Assembly: GCF_001905385.1 (NCBI RefSeq)
Contig: NZ_LIPF01000002.1
Coordinates: forward strand, 496,001-560,000
DNA: 64,000 bases
Direction: 5' to 3'
Source of the DNA: Streptomyces sp. CB02414
GTDB taxonomy: Bacteria; Actinomycetota; Actinomycetes; Streptomycetales; Streptomycetaceae
Position numbers and translations under genes: made by a program. Each line of letters starts with the position of its first letter. Position 1 is the stretch's first letter. Of this stretch, positions 17,092 to 25,060 are shown in pieces. Under the pieces are notes generated by a model. That model did not search any database, had not been told where the DNA came from, and saw only the letters and a program-made list of their open reading frames with translations.

Positions 17092-18650
17092 CAGCGGGCC
17101 TCGTCTTCCGCGCCCGGGCCGCCGTCGGCCGGGGTCTCTTCGTGTTCGAGGTGTCCGGAGGCGGCACCGGTCATGGCCGAGCCCAGCTCCTCGGGGGTGA
17201 TGGTGGCCGGGTCGGCGTCGGCGACCAGCTTGCCGTCGTAGATCACCCGGAGGGTGTCGGACAGGCCGATCAGCTCGTCCAGGTCGGCGGAGATCAGCAG
17301 GACGGCCAGGCCCTCGCGGCGGGCCTCGCGGATGTGGTCCCAGATGGCGGCCTGCGCGCCGACGTCCACACCGCGGGTGGGGTGGGCCGCGATGAGGAAG
17401 CGCGGCTTGTGGCTCATCTCGCGGCCGACGATCAGCTTCTGCTGGTTGCCGCCGGACAGGGAGGCGGCGGTGACGTCGATGCCGGGGGTGCGGACGTCGT
17501 AGGTCTCGACGATGCGGCGGGTGTCGTCCTGGGCGCCCTTGAGGTCGAGCCAGACGCCCTTGCTGTTGGGCTTCTCGGTGACGTGGCCGAGGATGCGGTT
17601 CTCCCAGAGGGGGGCCTCCAGGAGCAGGCCGTGGCGGTGGCGGTCCTCGGGGATGTAGCCGACGCCCTGCTCGCGGCGCTTGCGGGTGGGCAGCGCCGTG
17701 ATGTCCTCGTCGAGGAAGCGGATGGTGCCGGAGTCGGCGTGGCGCAGGCCGATGAGGGCGTCGACCAGTTCGGTCTGGCCGTTGCCCTCGACGCCGGCGA
17801 TGCCCAGCACCTCGCCGGCGTGGATGGTGAAGGAGATGTCGTCGAGGAGGGCCTTGCCGCCGGGGGCCGCCAGGCGCAGCGTGTCGACGGCGAGGACCGG
17901 ACGGTCGGTGACCGTGGACTCGGCGGTCTCGGGGGTGGGCAGCTCGCTGCCGACCATCAGCTCGGCGAGCTGGCGCGGGGTGGTCTCGGACGGGACGGCG
18001 GTGCCGACCGTCGTGCCGCGCCGGATGACGGTGATGTCGTCGGCGACGGACAGCACCTCGCCCAGCTTGTGCGAGATGAAGATGACGGACAGGCCCTCGG
18101 CCTTGAGCTCGCGCAGGTTGTCGAAGAGCGCGTCGACCTCCTGGGGCACGAGGACGGCGGTGGGCTCGTCGAGGATGAGGGTGCGGGCGCCGCGGTAGAG
18201 GACCTTGAGGATCTCCACGCGCTGGCGGGCGGCGACGCCGAGCTCCTCGACCAGGCGGTCGGGCTCCACGCCGAGGCCGTAGCGCTCGGAGATCTCCTTG
18301 ATCTTGCGGCGGGCCCTGGCGCCGATGCCGTAGAGCTTCTCGCTGCCGAGGACCACGTTCTCGAGGACCGTGAGGTTGTCGGCGAGCATGAAGTGCTGGT
18401 GGACCATGCCGATGCCGCGGACGATGGCGTCGGCGGGCGAGGAGAAGCTCACCTTCTCGCCGTCGACCGTGATGGTGCCCTCGTCCGGCTTCTGCATGCC
18501 GTAGAGGATCTTCATCAGGGTGGACTTGCCGGCGCCGTTCTCGCCGACGAGGGCGTGGACGGTGCCCTTGCGGACGGTGAGGTGGATGTCGTGGTTGGCC
18601 ACGACGCCGGGGAACCGCTTGGTGATCCCGGCGAGCTCGACGGCGGTCAC
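17091..18650 (-). CDS. Nucleoside ABC transporter ATPase (double-domain, NupO/YufO type)
   Basis: 519 aa from the GTG at 18650. Two ABC domains: the N-terminal one has Walker A 'GENGAGKSTLMK' and 'LILDEPTAVLVP' but a degenerate signature ('ELGVAARQRVEI' instead of LSGGQ). The C-terminal one has 'GVEGNGQTELVDAL' (degenerate Walker A) and the signature 'LSGGNQQKLIVGRE'. This asymmetry is normal for sugar/nucleoside importers. The start is uncertain: the GTG lacks a ribosome-binding site, while AGGAGAG at 18708-18702 would serve an in-frame ATC at 18698. The C-terminal tail is acidic. The operator at 18727-18738 precedes it. Confidence 0.9.
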   Translation of the reverse strand: MTAVELAGITKRFPGVVANHDIHLTVRKGTVHALVGENGAGKSTLMKILYGMQKPDEGTITVDGEKVSFSSPADAIVRGIGMVHQHFMLADNLTVLENVVLGSEKLYGIGARARRKIKEISERYGLGVEPDRLVEELGVAARQRVEILKVLYRGARTLILDEPTAVLVPQEVDALFDNLRELKAEGLSVIFISHKLGEVLSVADDITVIRRGTTVGTAVPSETTPRQLAELMVGSELPTPETAESTVTDRPVLAVDTLRLAAPGGKALLDDISFTIHAGEVLGIAGVEGNGQTELVDALIGLRHADSGTIRFLDEDITALPTRKRREQGVGYIPEDRHRHGLLLEAPLWENRILGHVTEKPNSKGVWLDLKGAQDDTRRIVETYDVRTPGIDVTAASLSGGNQQKLIVGREMSHKPRFLIAAHPTRGVDVGAQAAIWDHIREARREGLAVLLISADLDELIGLSDTLRVIYDGKLVADADPATITPEELGSAMTGAASGHLEHEETPADGGPGAEDEAR

Positions 18651-18726
18651 CGATTCGTTGACCGCCGCTTTGGCCGGAGGGCTGCTGGACGCGTTGATGG
18701 CGCACTCTCCTGGGGACGGGGGCCGT

Positions 18727-18738
18727 CTACGCGCGTAG
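18727..18738. promoter_or_regulatory. Nucleoside-regulon operator, copy B (ABC transporter operon)
   Basis: The palindrome CTACGCGCGTAG is identical to the copy at add. It lies about 20 bases before the AGGAGAG ribosome-binding site of the ATPase operon. No convincing -10 could be assigned here, so its exact position relative to the transcription start is unknown. Confidence 0.7.
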
Positions 18739-18778
18739 CGCCCCTACGGCATCTAAAAGCGGCGGCGGCACATCGACA

Positions 18779-18827
18779 CGACGGGGTACGGGGAGGGACC
18801 CGGGGGCGTCCTCCCCGTACCCCGTCG
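18779..18827 (-). terminator. Stem-loop terminator after bmpA1
   Basis: A perfect 17-bp stem (18779-18795 with 18811-18827) with a 15-base loop lies about 50 bases past the bmpA1 stop. It separates bmpA1 from the downstream ATPase operon, which therefore needs its own promoter. Confidence 0.85.
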
Positions 18828-18875
18828 AGCGGTGCGACCACCGCGGTTACACGCTGTTCGAGGTACTGCTGGTGA

Positions 18876-19925
18876 TCAGCTGCTCTTGACCTTGATCTCG
18901 CCGCTGACGATCTTCTCCTTGGCCGTCTTGATGGCTGCCTGGAGTTCGGCATTGTCCGCGAACTTCGGGTTGGAGTTCGAGAGGCCGACCTCGCCGGACT
19001 TCAGATCGCCCCGAACGATACCGGTCTCGGGCTTGCCGTCCTCGACCGACTTCGCGAGGTTGTAGACCGCCTTGGCGACGTCCTTGGTGGCCGAAGTCAG
19101 GATCCAGTCCTTGTACTTCGCGAGGGCGTCCTGCTTGTACTGGTCGGAGTCGACGCCGATCGCCCACACCTTGTTGGCGGCGGCGGCCTCGATCACGCCC
19201 TGGCCGGAGAGACCGGCCGCCGCGAACACGACGTCGGCCTTCTTCTCGATCTGGCCCTCGGCGGCGGTCTGGCCCTTGTCGGGGCTGGAGAAGCCGCCCT
19301 CCTCCGCGGTCTGCGTCAGGTACTGCGAGATGACCTTGACCTTGGGGTTGGTGTCCTTGACACCCTGCTCGTAGCCCGCCTGGAACTTGTGGATCAGCGG
19401 GATGTCCACGCCGCCCACGAAGCCGACCGTGTTGGTCTTGGTGGTCTTGGCGGCGGCGACACCGGCGAGGTAGGAGGCCTGCTCCTCGTTGAAGACCAGG
19501 TCGGCCACGTTGTCGGCCTCGATCGTGGCGTCGTCCACGATGCCGAAGGTGGTGTCCGGGTACTTCTCGGCGGTGCTCTTCAGCGCGGCGGCGTACGCGT
19601 AGCCGACGCCGATGACCGGGTTGTAGCCCTGCTTGGCCAGCGAGGAGAGCCGCTGCTCCTTGTCGGCGTTGGTCTCGCCGTCGGTGGGCTCGATGGCGGC
19701 GGTCTTGTAGCCGAACTCCTTCTCCGCCTTCAGCAGGCCGGCGTGAGCGGCGTCGTTGAAGGACTGGTCGCCCTCGCCGCCGACGTCGTAGGCGATGGCG
19801 AGACCCTTGTCGCCCTTGGACTCCGACGACCCGGAGGAGGTCGAGGTGCCACCGCAGGCGGTCAGGGCGAGGGCCAGGGAGGCGGTCGCTGCGCCTGCGA
19901 CCGTGATCCGGGAAATCCGGCGCAT
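18876..19925 (-). CDS. BmpA/Med-family nucleoside-binding lipoprotein 1
   Basis: 349 aa. Signal peptide with lipobox 'LALTAC' (Cys24) and a Ser-rich linker, then the BMP-family type-1 binding fold: 'DQSFNDAAHAGLLKAEKEFG' near the N-terminus, 'NPVIGVGYAYAAALKSTAEK', 'VGFVGGVDIPLIHKF', 'SQYLTQTAEEGGFSSPDKG' and 'WAIGVDSDQYKQD'. It should deliver nucleosides to the ABC transporter encoded downstream. A GACAGGAG ribosome-binding site precedes the ATG. A TAATCT -10 at 19992-19987 overlaps the operator at 19991-20002. It is a close paralog of the gene at 20200-21252. Confidence 0.92.
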   Translation of the reverse strand: MRRISRITVAGAATASLALALTACGGTSTSSGSSESKGDKGLAIAYDVGGEGDQSFNDAAHAGLLKAEKEFGYKTAAIEPTDGETNADKEQRLSSLAKQGYNPVIGVGYAYAAALKSTAEKYPDTTFGIVDDATIEADNVADLVFNEEQASYLAGVAAAKTTKTNTVGFVGGVDIPLIHKFQAGYEQGVKDTNPKVKVISQYLTQTAEEGGFSSPDKGQTAAEGQIEKKADVVFAAAGLSGQGVIEAAAANKVWAIGVDSDQYKQDALAKYKDWILTSATKDVAKAVYNLAKSVEDGKPETGIVRGDLKSGEVGLSNSNPKFADNAELQAAIKTAKEKIVSGEIKVKSS

Positions 19926-19990
19926 GTCTGGTGCTCCTGTCGTACAAGCGCCGGGGACGGTTCGGGTACGGCGCTGGCTTCGCCGCAGAT

Positions 19991-20002
19991 TAACGCGCGT
20001 AG
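19991..20002. promoter_or_regulatory. Nucleoside-regulon operator, copy C (bmpA1 promoter)
   Basis: TAACGCGCGTAG, matching the other copies except at the left two bases, which form part of the minus-strand -10 hexamer TAATCT (19992-19987). It is 66 bases upstream of bmpA1. Bound repressor would cover the -10. A 19-20 base stretch around it is identical to that before bmpA2. Confidence 0.7.
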
Positions 20003-20146
20003 ACCTGCCTGAAAACCCCTTCTGTCCTTCTTGTTATCCGCCCGTGAGCAAGGGGGCCGGGGCGGGCCCGCGGGGCTTGCCGGACGCAAACGGGGGACGG
20101 CGGAGAGTGACGCCGGGGCGGCGCGGACGGCCGGTCGCGGCATGCC

Positions 20147-20181
20147 GAAGCGGGCGGGCGCCCGGGGCGCCCGCCCGCTTC
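20147..20181 (-). terminator. Stem-loop terminator after bmpA2
   Basis: A perfect 16-bp GC-rich stem (20147-20162 with 20166-20181) with a 3-base loop starts 19 bases past the bmpA2 stop codon. It isolates bmpA2 from bmpA1. Confidence 0.85.
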
Positions 20182-20199
20182 GTGTGGTGCTGTGCGGGG

Positions 20200-21252
20200 C
20201 TACTCCGTCTTCACCTTGATGGAGCCGGAGATAATGCCTTCCTTGGCCTTGGCCACGGCGTCCGTCAGGCCCGGGATCTCGGCGTACTTCGGGTTGGCGT
20301 CGGACAGGCCCACACCGTCCGACTCCAGGTCGAAGGTCTGCACGCCGGTCAGCGGCTTGCCGTCCTCGACCGACTTCGCCAGCGCGTACACCGCGCCGTC
20401 GATGTCCTTGAGCGCGGAGGTCAGGATGGAGTCCTTGTACGCCGCGAGGGCTTCCTGCTTGTACTGGTCGGAGTCGACGCCGATCGCCCAGACCTTCGCC
20501 TTCGCGGCGGCCTCGATCACGCCCTGGCCGGAGAGGCCGGCGGCCTGGTAGACGACGTCGGCCTTCTTCTCGATCTGGCCCTCGGCGGCGGCGCGGCCCT
20601 TGTCGGGGCTGGAGAAGCCGCCCTCCTCCGCGGTCTGCGTCAGGTACTGCGAGATGACCTTGACCTTGGGGTTGGTGTCCTTGACACCCTGCTCGTAGCC
20701 GGCCTCGAACTTGTGGATCAGCGGGACGTCGACACCGCCGACGAACCCGACGACGTTGGTCTTGGTGGCCTTGGCCGCGGCGACACCGGCGAGGTAGGAG
20801 GCCTCGTTCTCGGCGAAGACGAGGGAGGCGACGTTCTTGCCCTCGACCACGGAGTCCACGATGCCGAAGGTGGTGTCCGGGTACTTCTCGGCGACCGTCT
20901 TCATCGCCGGCGCGTAGGCGAAGCCGACGCCGATGACGGGGTTGTAGCCCTGCTTGGCCAGCGAGGAGAGCCGCTGCTCCTTGTCGGCGTTGGTCTCGCC
21001 GTCGGTGGGCTCGATGGCGGCGGTCTTGTAGCCGAACTCCTTCTCCGCCTTCTTGAGGCCCGCGTGGGCGGCGTCGTTGAAGGACTGGTCGCCCTCGCCG
21101 CCGATGTCGTACGCGATGGCGAGGCCCTTGTCGTCCTTGCCGCCCTCGTCGCCGCTGTTGCTTTCGCTGCTGGTGCCGCCGCAGGCCGTGGCGGCGAGTG
21201 CGAGCGACGCGACCCCCACCGCGGCGCGGGTCAGTCTCGATATCCGACGCAT
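20200..21252 (-). CDS. BmpA/Med-family nucleoside-binding lipoprotein 2
   Basis: 350 aa. Lipobox 'LAATAC' followed by a Ser/Gly/Glu linker, then the same BMP fold and nearly the same sequence as the 18876-19925 protein; several blocks of 20 or more residues are identical. Differences cluster in the ligand-domain loops, for example 'DSVVEGKNVASLVFAENE' against 'DDATIEADNVADLVFNEE', and in the C-terminal quarter. ATG at 21252 is chosen because the N-terminus then aligns with the paralog ('MRRISR'); the longer frame crosses the promoter and operator. It is monocistronic, with its own operator and terminator. The two paralogs may bind different nucleosides. Confidence 0.92.
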   Translation of the reverse strand: MRRISRLTRAAVGVASLALAATACGGTSSESNSGDEGGKDDKGLAIAYDIGGEGDQSFNDAAHAGLKKAEKEFGYKTAAIEPTDGETNADKEQRLSSLAKQGYNPVIGVGFAYAPAMKTVAEKYPDTTFGIVDSVVEGKNVASLVFAENEASYLAGVAAAKATKTNVVGFVGGVDVPLIHKFEAGYEQGVKDTNPKVKVISQYLTQTAEEGGFSSPDKGRAAAEGQIEKKADVVYQAAGLSGQGVIEAAAKAKVWAIGVDSDQYKQEALAAYKDSILTSALKDIDGAVYALAKSVEDGKPLTGVQTFDLESDGVGLSDANPKYAEIPGLTDAVAKAKEGIISGSIKVKTE

Positions 21253-21306
21253 CTGAAGTTCCCCATTCTCCAAAGCCCCGCAGCGGGTGCTCGGTTCGGC
21301 GCAGAT

Positions 21307-21318
21307 TAACGCGCGTAG
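21307..21318. promoter_or_regulatory. Nucleoside-regulon operator, copy D (bmpA2 promoter)
   Basis: TAACGCGCGTAG, 55 bases upstream of bmpA2, overlapping the minus-strand -10 TAATCT (21308-21303). A plausible -35 (TTCCCA) lies 17 bases further upstream. The geometry is the same as at bmpA1. Confidence 0.7.
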
Positions 21319-21490
21319 AAACTCCTGGGAACGGGGTTCCGCGGCGCCGTTATCCATTCGTGCCGCGGAGTGCCAGGGGCGTGCTTCGCGCGCGCCAGGG
21401 GCGTGCGGCGCGGCCTCGTGCGCTTGTGCATCAGGCTGCCCCCGGCCCGCCGGGGCCGCAACCCCGGCGGACGGGTTCGCCGCTACGGGG

Positions 21491-22735
21491 TCACTGCACG
21501 GCGTCGATCAGCGCCGCCGCGGTGAACATCTCCACGCCGACGGTGATGGCCGCCTCGTCCACGTCGAAGTCGCCCTGGTGGAGGTCGCGGATCACGCGCT
21601 CGCCGGGCGGGCGGACGCCGAGGCGGGCCATGGCGCCGGGCACGTGCTCCAGGTACCAGGAGAAGTCCTCGCCGCCGAGGCTCTGCTCGGTGGGCTCGAC
21701 GGAGTCCGTGCCGCGCCGGGCGACCATGGCCGCCTGGAGCAGTTCGGTGCTGGTGACCTCGTTGACGACCGGGGGCACGCCGCGGACGTAGGTGATCTCG
21801 GACTTGGCGCGGTAGAGGTTGGCGATCTCGTCGATGGCGCCGACCACCAGGTCGGGAGCCTGCCGCCAGGCGTCGAGGTCGAGGCAGCGCACGGTGCCGG
21901 CGAGTTCGGCGTGCTGCGGGATGACGTTCGGCGCGTGGCCGGACTCGATCCGTCCCCAGGTCAGGGCGAGGCCGCTGCGGCTGTCCACGCGCCGGGCGAC
22001 GAGCGGGGGCACGTCGGTGACGACGCGGGCGGCGGCGGTGACCAGGTCGGTGGTGAGGTGCGGGCGGGCGGTGTGCCCGCCGGGGCCGTCGAGGGAGATC
22101 TCCAGCCGGTCGCAGGCGGAGGTGATGGGGCCGACCCTGAGGCCGATCCGCCCGGCGTCCACCCGGGGGTCGCAGTGCACGGCCAGGATGCGGCGCACCC
22201 CGTCGAGCGCGCCGCCCTCGATGGCGTCGGCGGCGCCGCCGGGCAGCACCTCCTCGGCCGGCTGGAAGACCAGCCGCACGGGCCGGGGCAGCAGGCCCTG
22301 CTCGTGCAGGGCGGCCAGGACGAGGCCGGTGCCGAGGACGACGGTGGTGTGCACGTCGTGCCCGCAGGCATGGGCGCGGTCGGGGACGCGCGAGCGGTAC
22401 TCGCACTCGCTCTTGGTGTCCGGGATGGGAAGCGCGTCGATGTCGGCCCGCAGGGCGAGCATGCGGGGGCCGCCGGCCCACTGCCCCGAGTCGGTGCCGG
22501 TACCGATGTCGCAGACGAGCCCGGTCCCGACGGGGAGCACCCGCGGCTTGAGGCCGGCCCGCTCCAGCCGTTCCTTGATCGCGGCGGTGGTGCGGAACTC
22601 CTGGTTGCCCAGCTCGGGGTGCATGTGCAGGTCGCGGCGGAAGGCGACGAGCTCCGCGCGGAGCGCCTCCGGCAGGGTGCCGGGAAGCACCGTTTCCCCG
22701 GACGGGTCGGCCTCGGTCTCTCGGGACAGGGACAT
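21491..22735 (-). CDS. M20-family amidohydrolase / peptidase
   Basis: 414 aa. The M20D layout is clear: 'RRDLHMHPELGNQEF', 'ALRADIDALPI' (metal Asp), 'HACGHDVHTTVVLGTGLVL' (metal His/Asp), 'VFQPAEEVLPGGA' (catalytic and metal Glu), a dimerisation domain with 'GPGGHTARPH', and 'SLGGEDFSWYLEHVPGAM' near the end. Such enzymes remove N-acyl groups from amino acids, indole conjugates or small peptides; the substrate is unknown. ATG at 22735 has GAGGGTG at fitting distance; a GTG at 22747 would sit on that site. The 262-bp gap to the next gene downstream shows nothing clear. Confidence 0.88.
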   Translation of the reverse strand: MSLSRETEADPSGETVLPGTLPEALRAELVAFRRDLHMHPELGNQEFRTTAAIKERLERAGLKPRVLPVGTGLVCDIGTGTDSGQWAGGPRMLALRADIDALPIPDTKSECEYRSRVPDRAHACGHDVHTTVVLGTGLVLAALHEQGLLPRPVRLVFQPAEEVLPGGAADAIEGGALDGVRRILAVHCDPRVDAGRIGLRVGPITSACDRLEISLDGPGGHTARPHLTTDLVTAAARVVTDVPPLVARRVDSRSGLALTWGRIESGHAPNVIPQHAELAGTVRCLDLDAWRQAPDLVVGAIDEIANLYRAKSEITYVRGVPPVVNEVTSTELLQAAMVARRGTDSVEPTEQSLGGEDFSWYLEHVPGAMARLGVRPPGERVIRDLHQGDFDVDEAAITVGVEMFTAAALIDAVQ

Positions 22736-22997
22736 CAGTTGCTTCACCCTCTGAAGGGTAGGACGCCGGGGCGGTCAACTGTCCCGCGATCAACAAAAGT
22801 TCAGCCCGTTAGGGGAAGAAAAGTTGGCCGTGCGGCGCATGGGTGTCGCCGGAGGTGGGTAAAATCGCCGCCTTTCCCGCACCGCGACGATGTCCGTTCT
22901 CCGCCTTTCCTTGCTGTACTCACGCATACCACGCCACGCCCGCCCCACGCCCGGCGGTCACGAGGAGCGTCACCGCCGTGACGCACCGCACGAACGG

Positions 22998-24065
22998 CTA
23001 CCCGGCGCCCGCCACCGCCGACAGCCGGTGCGCGCCCCGGGCCGACCCGGTCACGCCGTTCAGGAACCCCCGGGCCCGGGGGGACGCGTGCTGGGTGAGC
23101 CAGGCGGGGTCGATGTCGCAGACGGCGACGCGGACCTCGGTGCCGGCCAGGGCGAGGGGCAGGGTGTGGACGACCGTGGAGGGGAAGCTGAGGATGGTGC
23201 GGCCGATCGGGCCGCGGCGGGCGATCAGCTCCAGGGGGAGGTCGGGGCGGACGATCTCCAGGCCGGTCTCCACGGCCAGCCGGTGGAGTTTGTCCGTGCT
23301 CTCCCGGCGGTGGGCGAAGTAGCGGGCCGCGCCGTGGGTCCGTGCCAGGCCGCGTACGGCGTCCAGGTAGCGGTCGGCGTCCACGACACCGGTCTCCACC
23401 AGCGACGTGCCGACCATGTCGGCGCCCTGGGTGACGCGGGGCGGACCGAAGCGGGCGCGGGTCCAGGCGAAGTCGTTGGCGGTGACGGTGACGCCGTCGG
23501 GGACGTCCTCGATCGGCATGGAGGAGAAGACGGTGACCTGGCGGTCGGGGGTCGGGGTCAGGCGGTGGCGGGCGGAGCGGGAGACGGGGGCGAAGAGGAG
23601 GTCGCGGGGGCCGGGGCGGCTGCCCTTGCGGTGCCAGCGGACCAGGCGCTCGCCCTGCGCCAGCTGGGTGACGAACTCCATCGTGGCCGTGCCGTCGTCG
23701 ACGACGACGAGGTCGTGGGCGCGGGTGATGGTCAGGAGCAGTTGTACGTAGCGGGAGAACGGGTCGCCCATGACGATCCGTTCGGCCTGGCGCAGCGCGC
23801 CGGCCAGGCCGCCCACCGTGCGGAAGGGTGCCGTGGCGCCGCCGCGGGCCTCCTCCCAGCGGATCTCGTGCCCTTCCTGCCGGGCCAGTTCCGCCATGCG
23901 GCGCAGCTGGCCCCGGGTCATCGGATCGACCGGGGACAGGACCACGAGGGTGAGCTCCGCGCCGGGTGCGCGGGTGTGCGCCCACTCCAGCACGTTCAGC
24001 AGTTGTACCGGGCTCTCGACGAAGGCGAGAGTGCGGGGGCCGGCGTTCCCGGCGCGGGGGCTCAT
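22998..24065 (-). CDS. Polysialyltransferase-like protein of the wall glycopolymer locus
   Basis: 355 aa. The start 'TLAFVESPVQLLNVLEWAHT' and the later 'LVVVDDGTATMEFV', 'SMPIEDV' and 'VHTLPLALAGTEVRVAVCDI' resemble the alpha-2,8-polysialyltransferase (PF07388-like) superfamily, which uses CMP-activated nonulosonic acids. No transmembrane segment or signal peptide is visible. It lies next to neuB and neuA-type genes on the same strand, supporting a role in adding an ulosonic acid such as Kdn to the wall polymer. Assignment is at fold-family level only. It starts 43 bases after the neuB stop. Confidence 0.6.
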   Translation of the reverse strand: MSPRAGNAGPRTLAFVESPVQLLNVLEWAHTRAPGAELTLVVLSPVDPMTRGQLRRMAELARQEGHEIRWEEARGGATAPFRTVGGLAGALRQAERIVMGDPFSRYVQLLLTITRAHDLVVVDDGTATMEFVTQLAQGERLVRWHRKGSRPGPRDLLFAPVSRSARHRLTPTPDRQVTVFSSMPIEDVPDGVTVTANDFAWTRARFGPPRVTQGADMVGTSLVETGVVDADRYLDAVRGLARTHGAARYFAHRRESTDKLHRLAVETGLEIVRPDLPLELIARRGPIGRTILSFPSTVVHTLPLALAGTEVRVAVCDIDPAWLTQHASPRARGFLNGVTGSARGAHRLSAVAGAG

Positions 24066-24108
24066 CGGTGTGGGACCGTCCCGTGGTGGGTGACTCGGTG
24101 GGCGGTGG

Positions 24109-25047
24109 TCAGACGGTGACGGGCTCGCCCGCGGCGTCGGCGATCTCCGCCTCGGCGACGACGCCGGTGACGCGGCGCAGCTTCTTCATCGGGCCGAGCT
24201 CGGAGTCGTAGACCTTCTTGACGCCGTCACCGAGGGACGCCTCGATGGTGCGGATGTCGCGCACCAGGCGGGTCAGGCCCTGCGGCTCGACGGAGGCGGC
24301 CTGGTCGGAGCCCCACATGGCGCGGTCGAGGGTGATGTGGCGCTCGACGAAGGTGGCGCCGAGGGCGACCGCGGCGAGGGTGGTCTGCAGGCCGGTCTCG
24401 TGGCCGGAGTAGCCGATCGGGACGTTCGGGTACTCCTGCTGGAGGGTGTTGATGACGCGGAGGTTCAGCTCCTCGGCCTGCGCCGGGTACGTCGACGTGG
24501 CGTGGCACATGAGGATGTTGTCGGAGCCGAGGACCTCGACCGCGTGGCGGATCTGCTTCGGGGTGGACATGCCGGTCGAGAGGATGACCGTGCGGCCCGT
24601 CGCGCGCAGGGCGCGCAGCAGCTCGTCGTCGGTGAGGGAGGCGGAGGCGACCTTGTGGGCGGGGACGTCGAACTTCTCCAGGAAGGCGACGGCCTCGGTG
24701 TCCCACGGGGAGGCGAACCAGTCGATGTTCTTCGTCTTGCAGTACTCGTCGATCTGGCGGTACTCGTCCTCGCCGAACTCCACGCGGTGGCGGTAGTCGA
24801 TGTACGTCATCCGGCCCCACGGGGTGTCGCGCTCGATGTCCCACTGGTCGCGCGGGGTGCAGATCTCCGGGGTGCGCTTCTGGAACTTGACGGCGTCGCA
24901 GCCGGCCTCGGCGGCGGCGTCGATCAGCTTGAACGCGTTCTCCAGCTCACCGTTGTGGTTGATGCCGATCTCGCCGGTGATGTAGACGGGGCGGCCGGGG
25001 CCGGCCTCGCGGGTGCCGAAGGTGCGGATGCGGGAGTTGGTGCTCAT
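24109..25047 (-). CDS. neuB: NeuB-type nonulosonic-acid (Kdn/sialic acid 9-phosphate) synthase
   Basis: 312 aa. It condenses phosphoenolpyruvate with a hexose derivative to give a nonulosonic acid. The TIM-barrel signatures are 'YITGEIGINHNGELENAFKL', 'AGCDAVKFQKRTPE', 'KVASASLTDDELL', 'STGMSTPKQI', 'CHATSTYP' and 'GYSGHETG', with 'VERHITLDRAMWGSDQAAS' near the end. The protein stops about 30-40 residues after the barrel, so the C-terminal SAF/antifreeze-like domain found in bacterial NeuB is missing. It is co-directional with the NeuA-HAD gene (13-base gap). In S. coelicolor this locus makes a Kdn-containing teichulosonic acid. Confidence 0.88.
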   Translation of the reverse strand: MSTNSRIRTFGTREAGPGRPVYITGEIGINHNGELENAFKLIDAAAEAGCDAVKFQKRTPEICTPRDQWDIERDTPWGRMTYIDYRHRVEFGEDEYRQIDEYCKTKNIDWFASPWDTEAVAFLEKFDVPAHKVASASLTDDELLRALRATGRTVILSTGMSTPKQIRHAVEVLGSDNILMCHATSTYPAQAEELNLRVINTLQQEYPNVPIGYSGHETGLQTTLAAVALGATFVERHITLDRAMWGSDQAASVEPQGLTRLVRDIRTIEASLGDGVKKVYDSELGPMKKLRRVTGVVAEAEIADAAGEPVTV

Positions 25048-25060
25048 GGCGGGGATTTCC

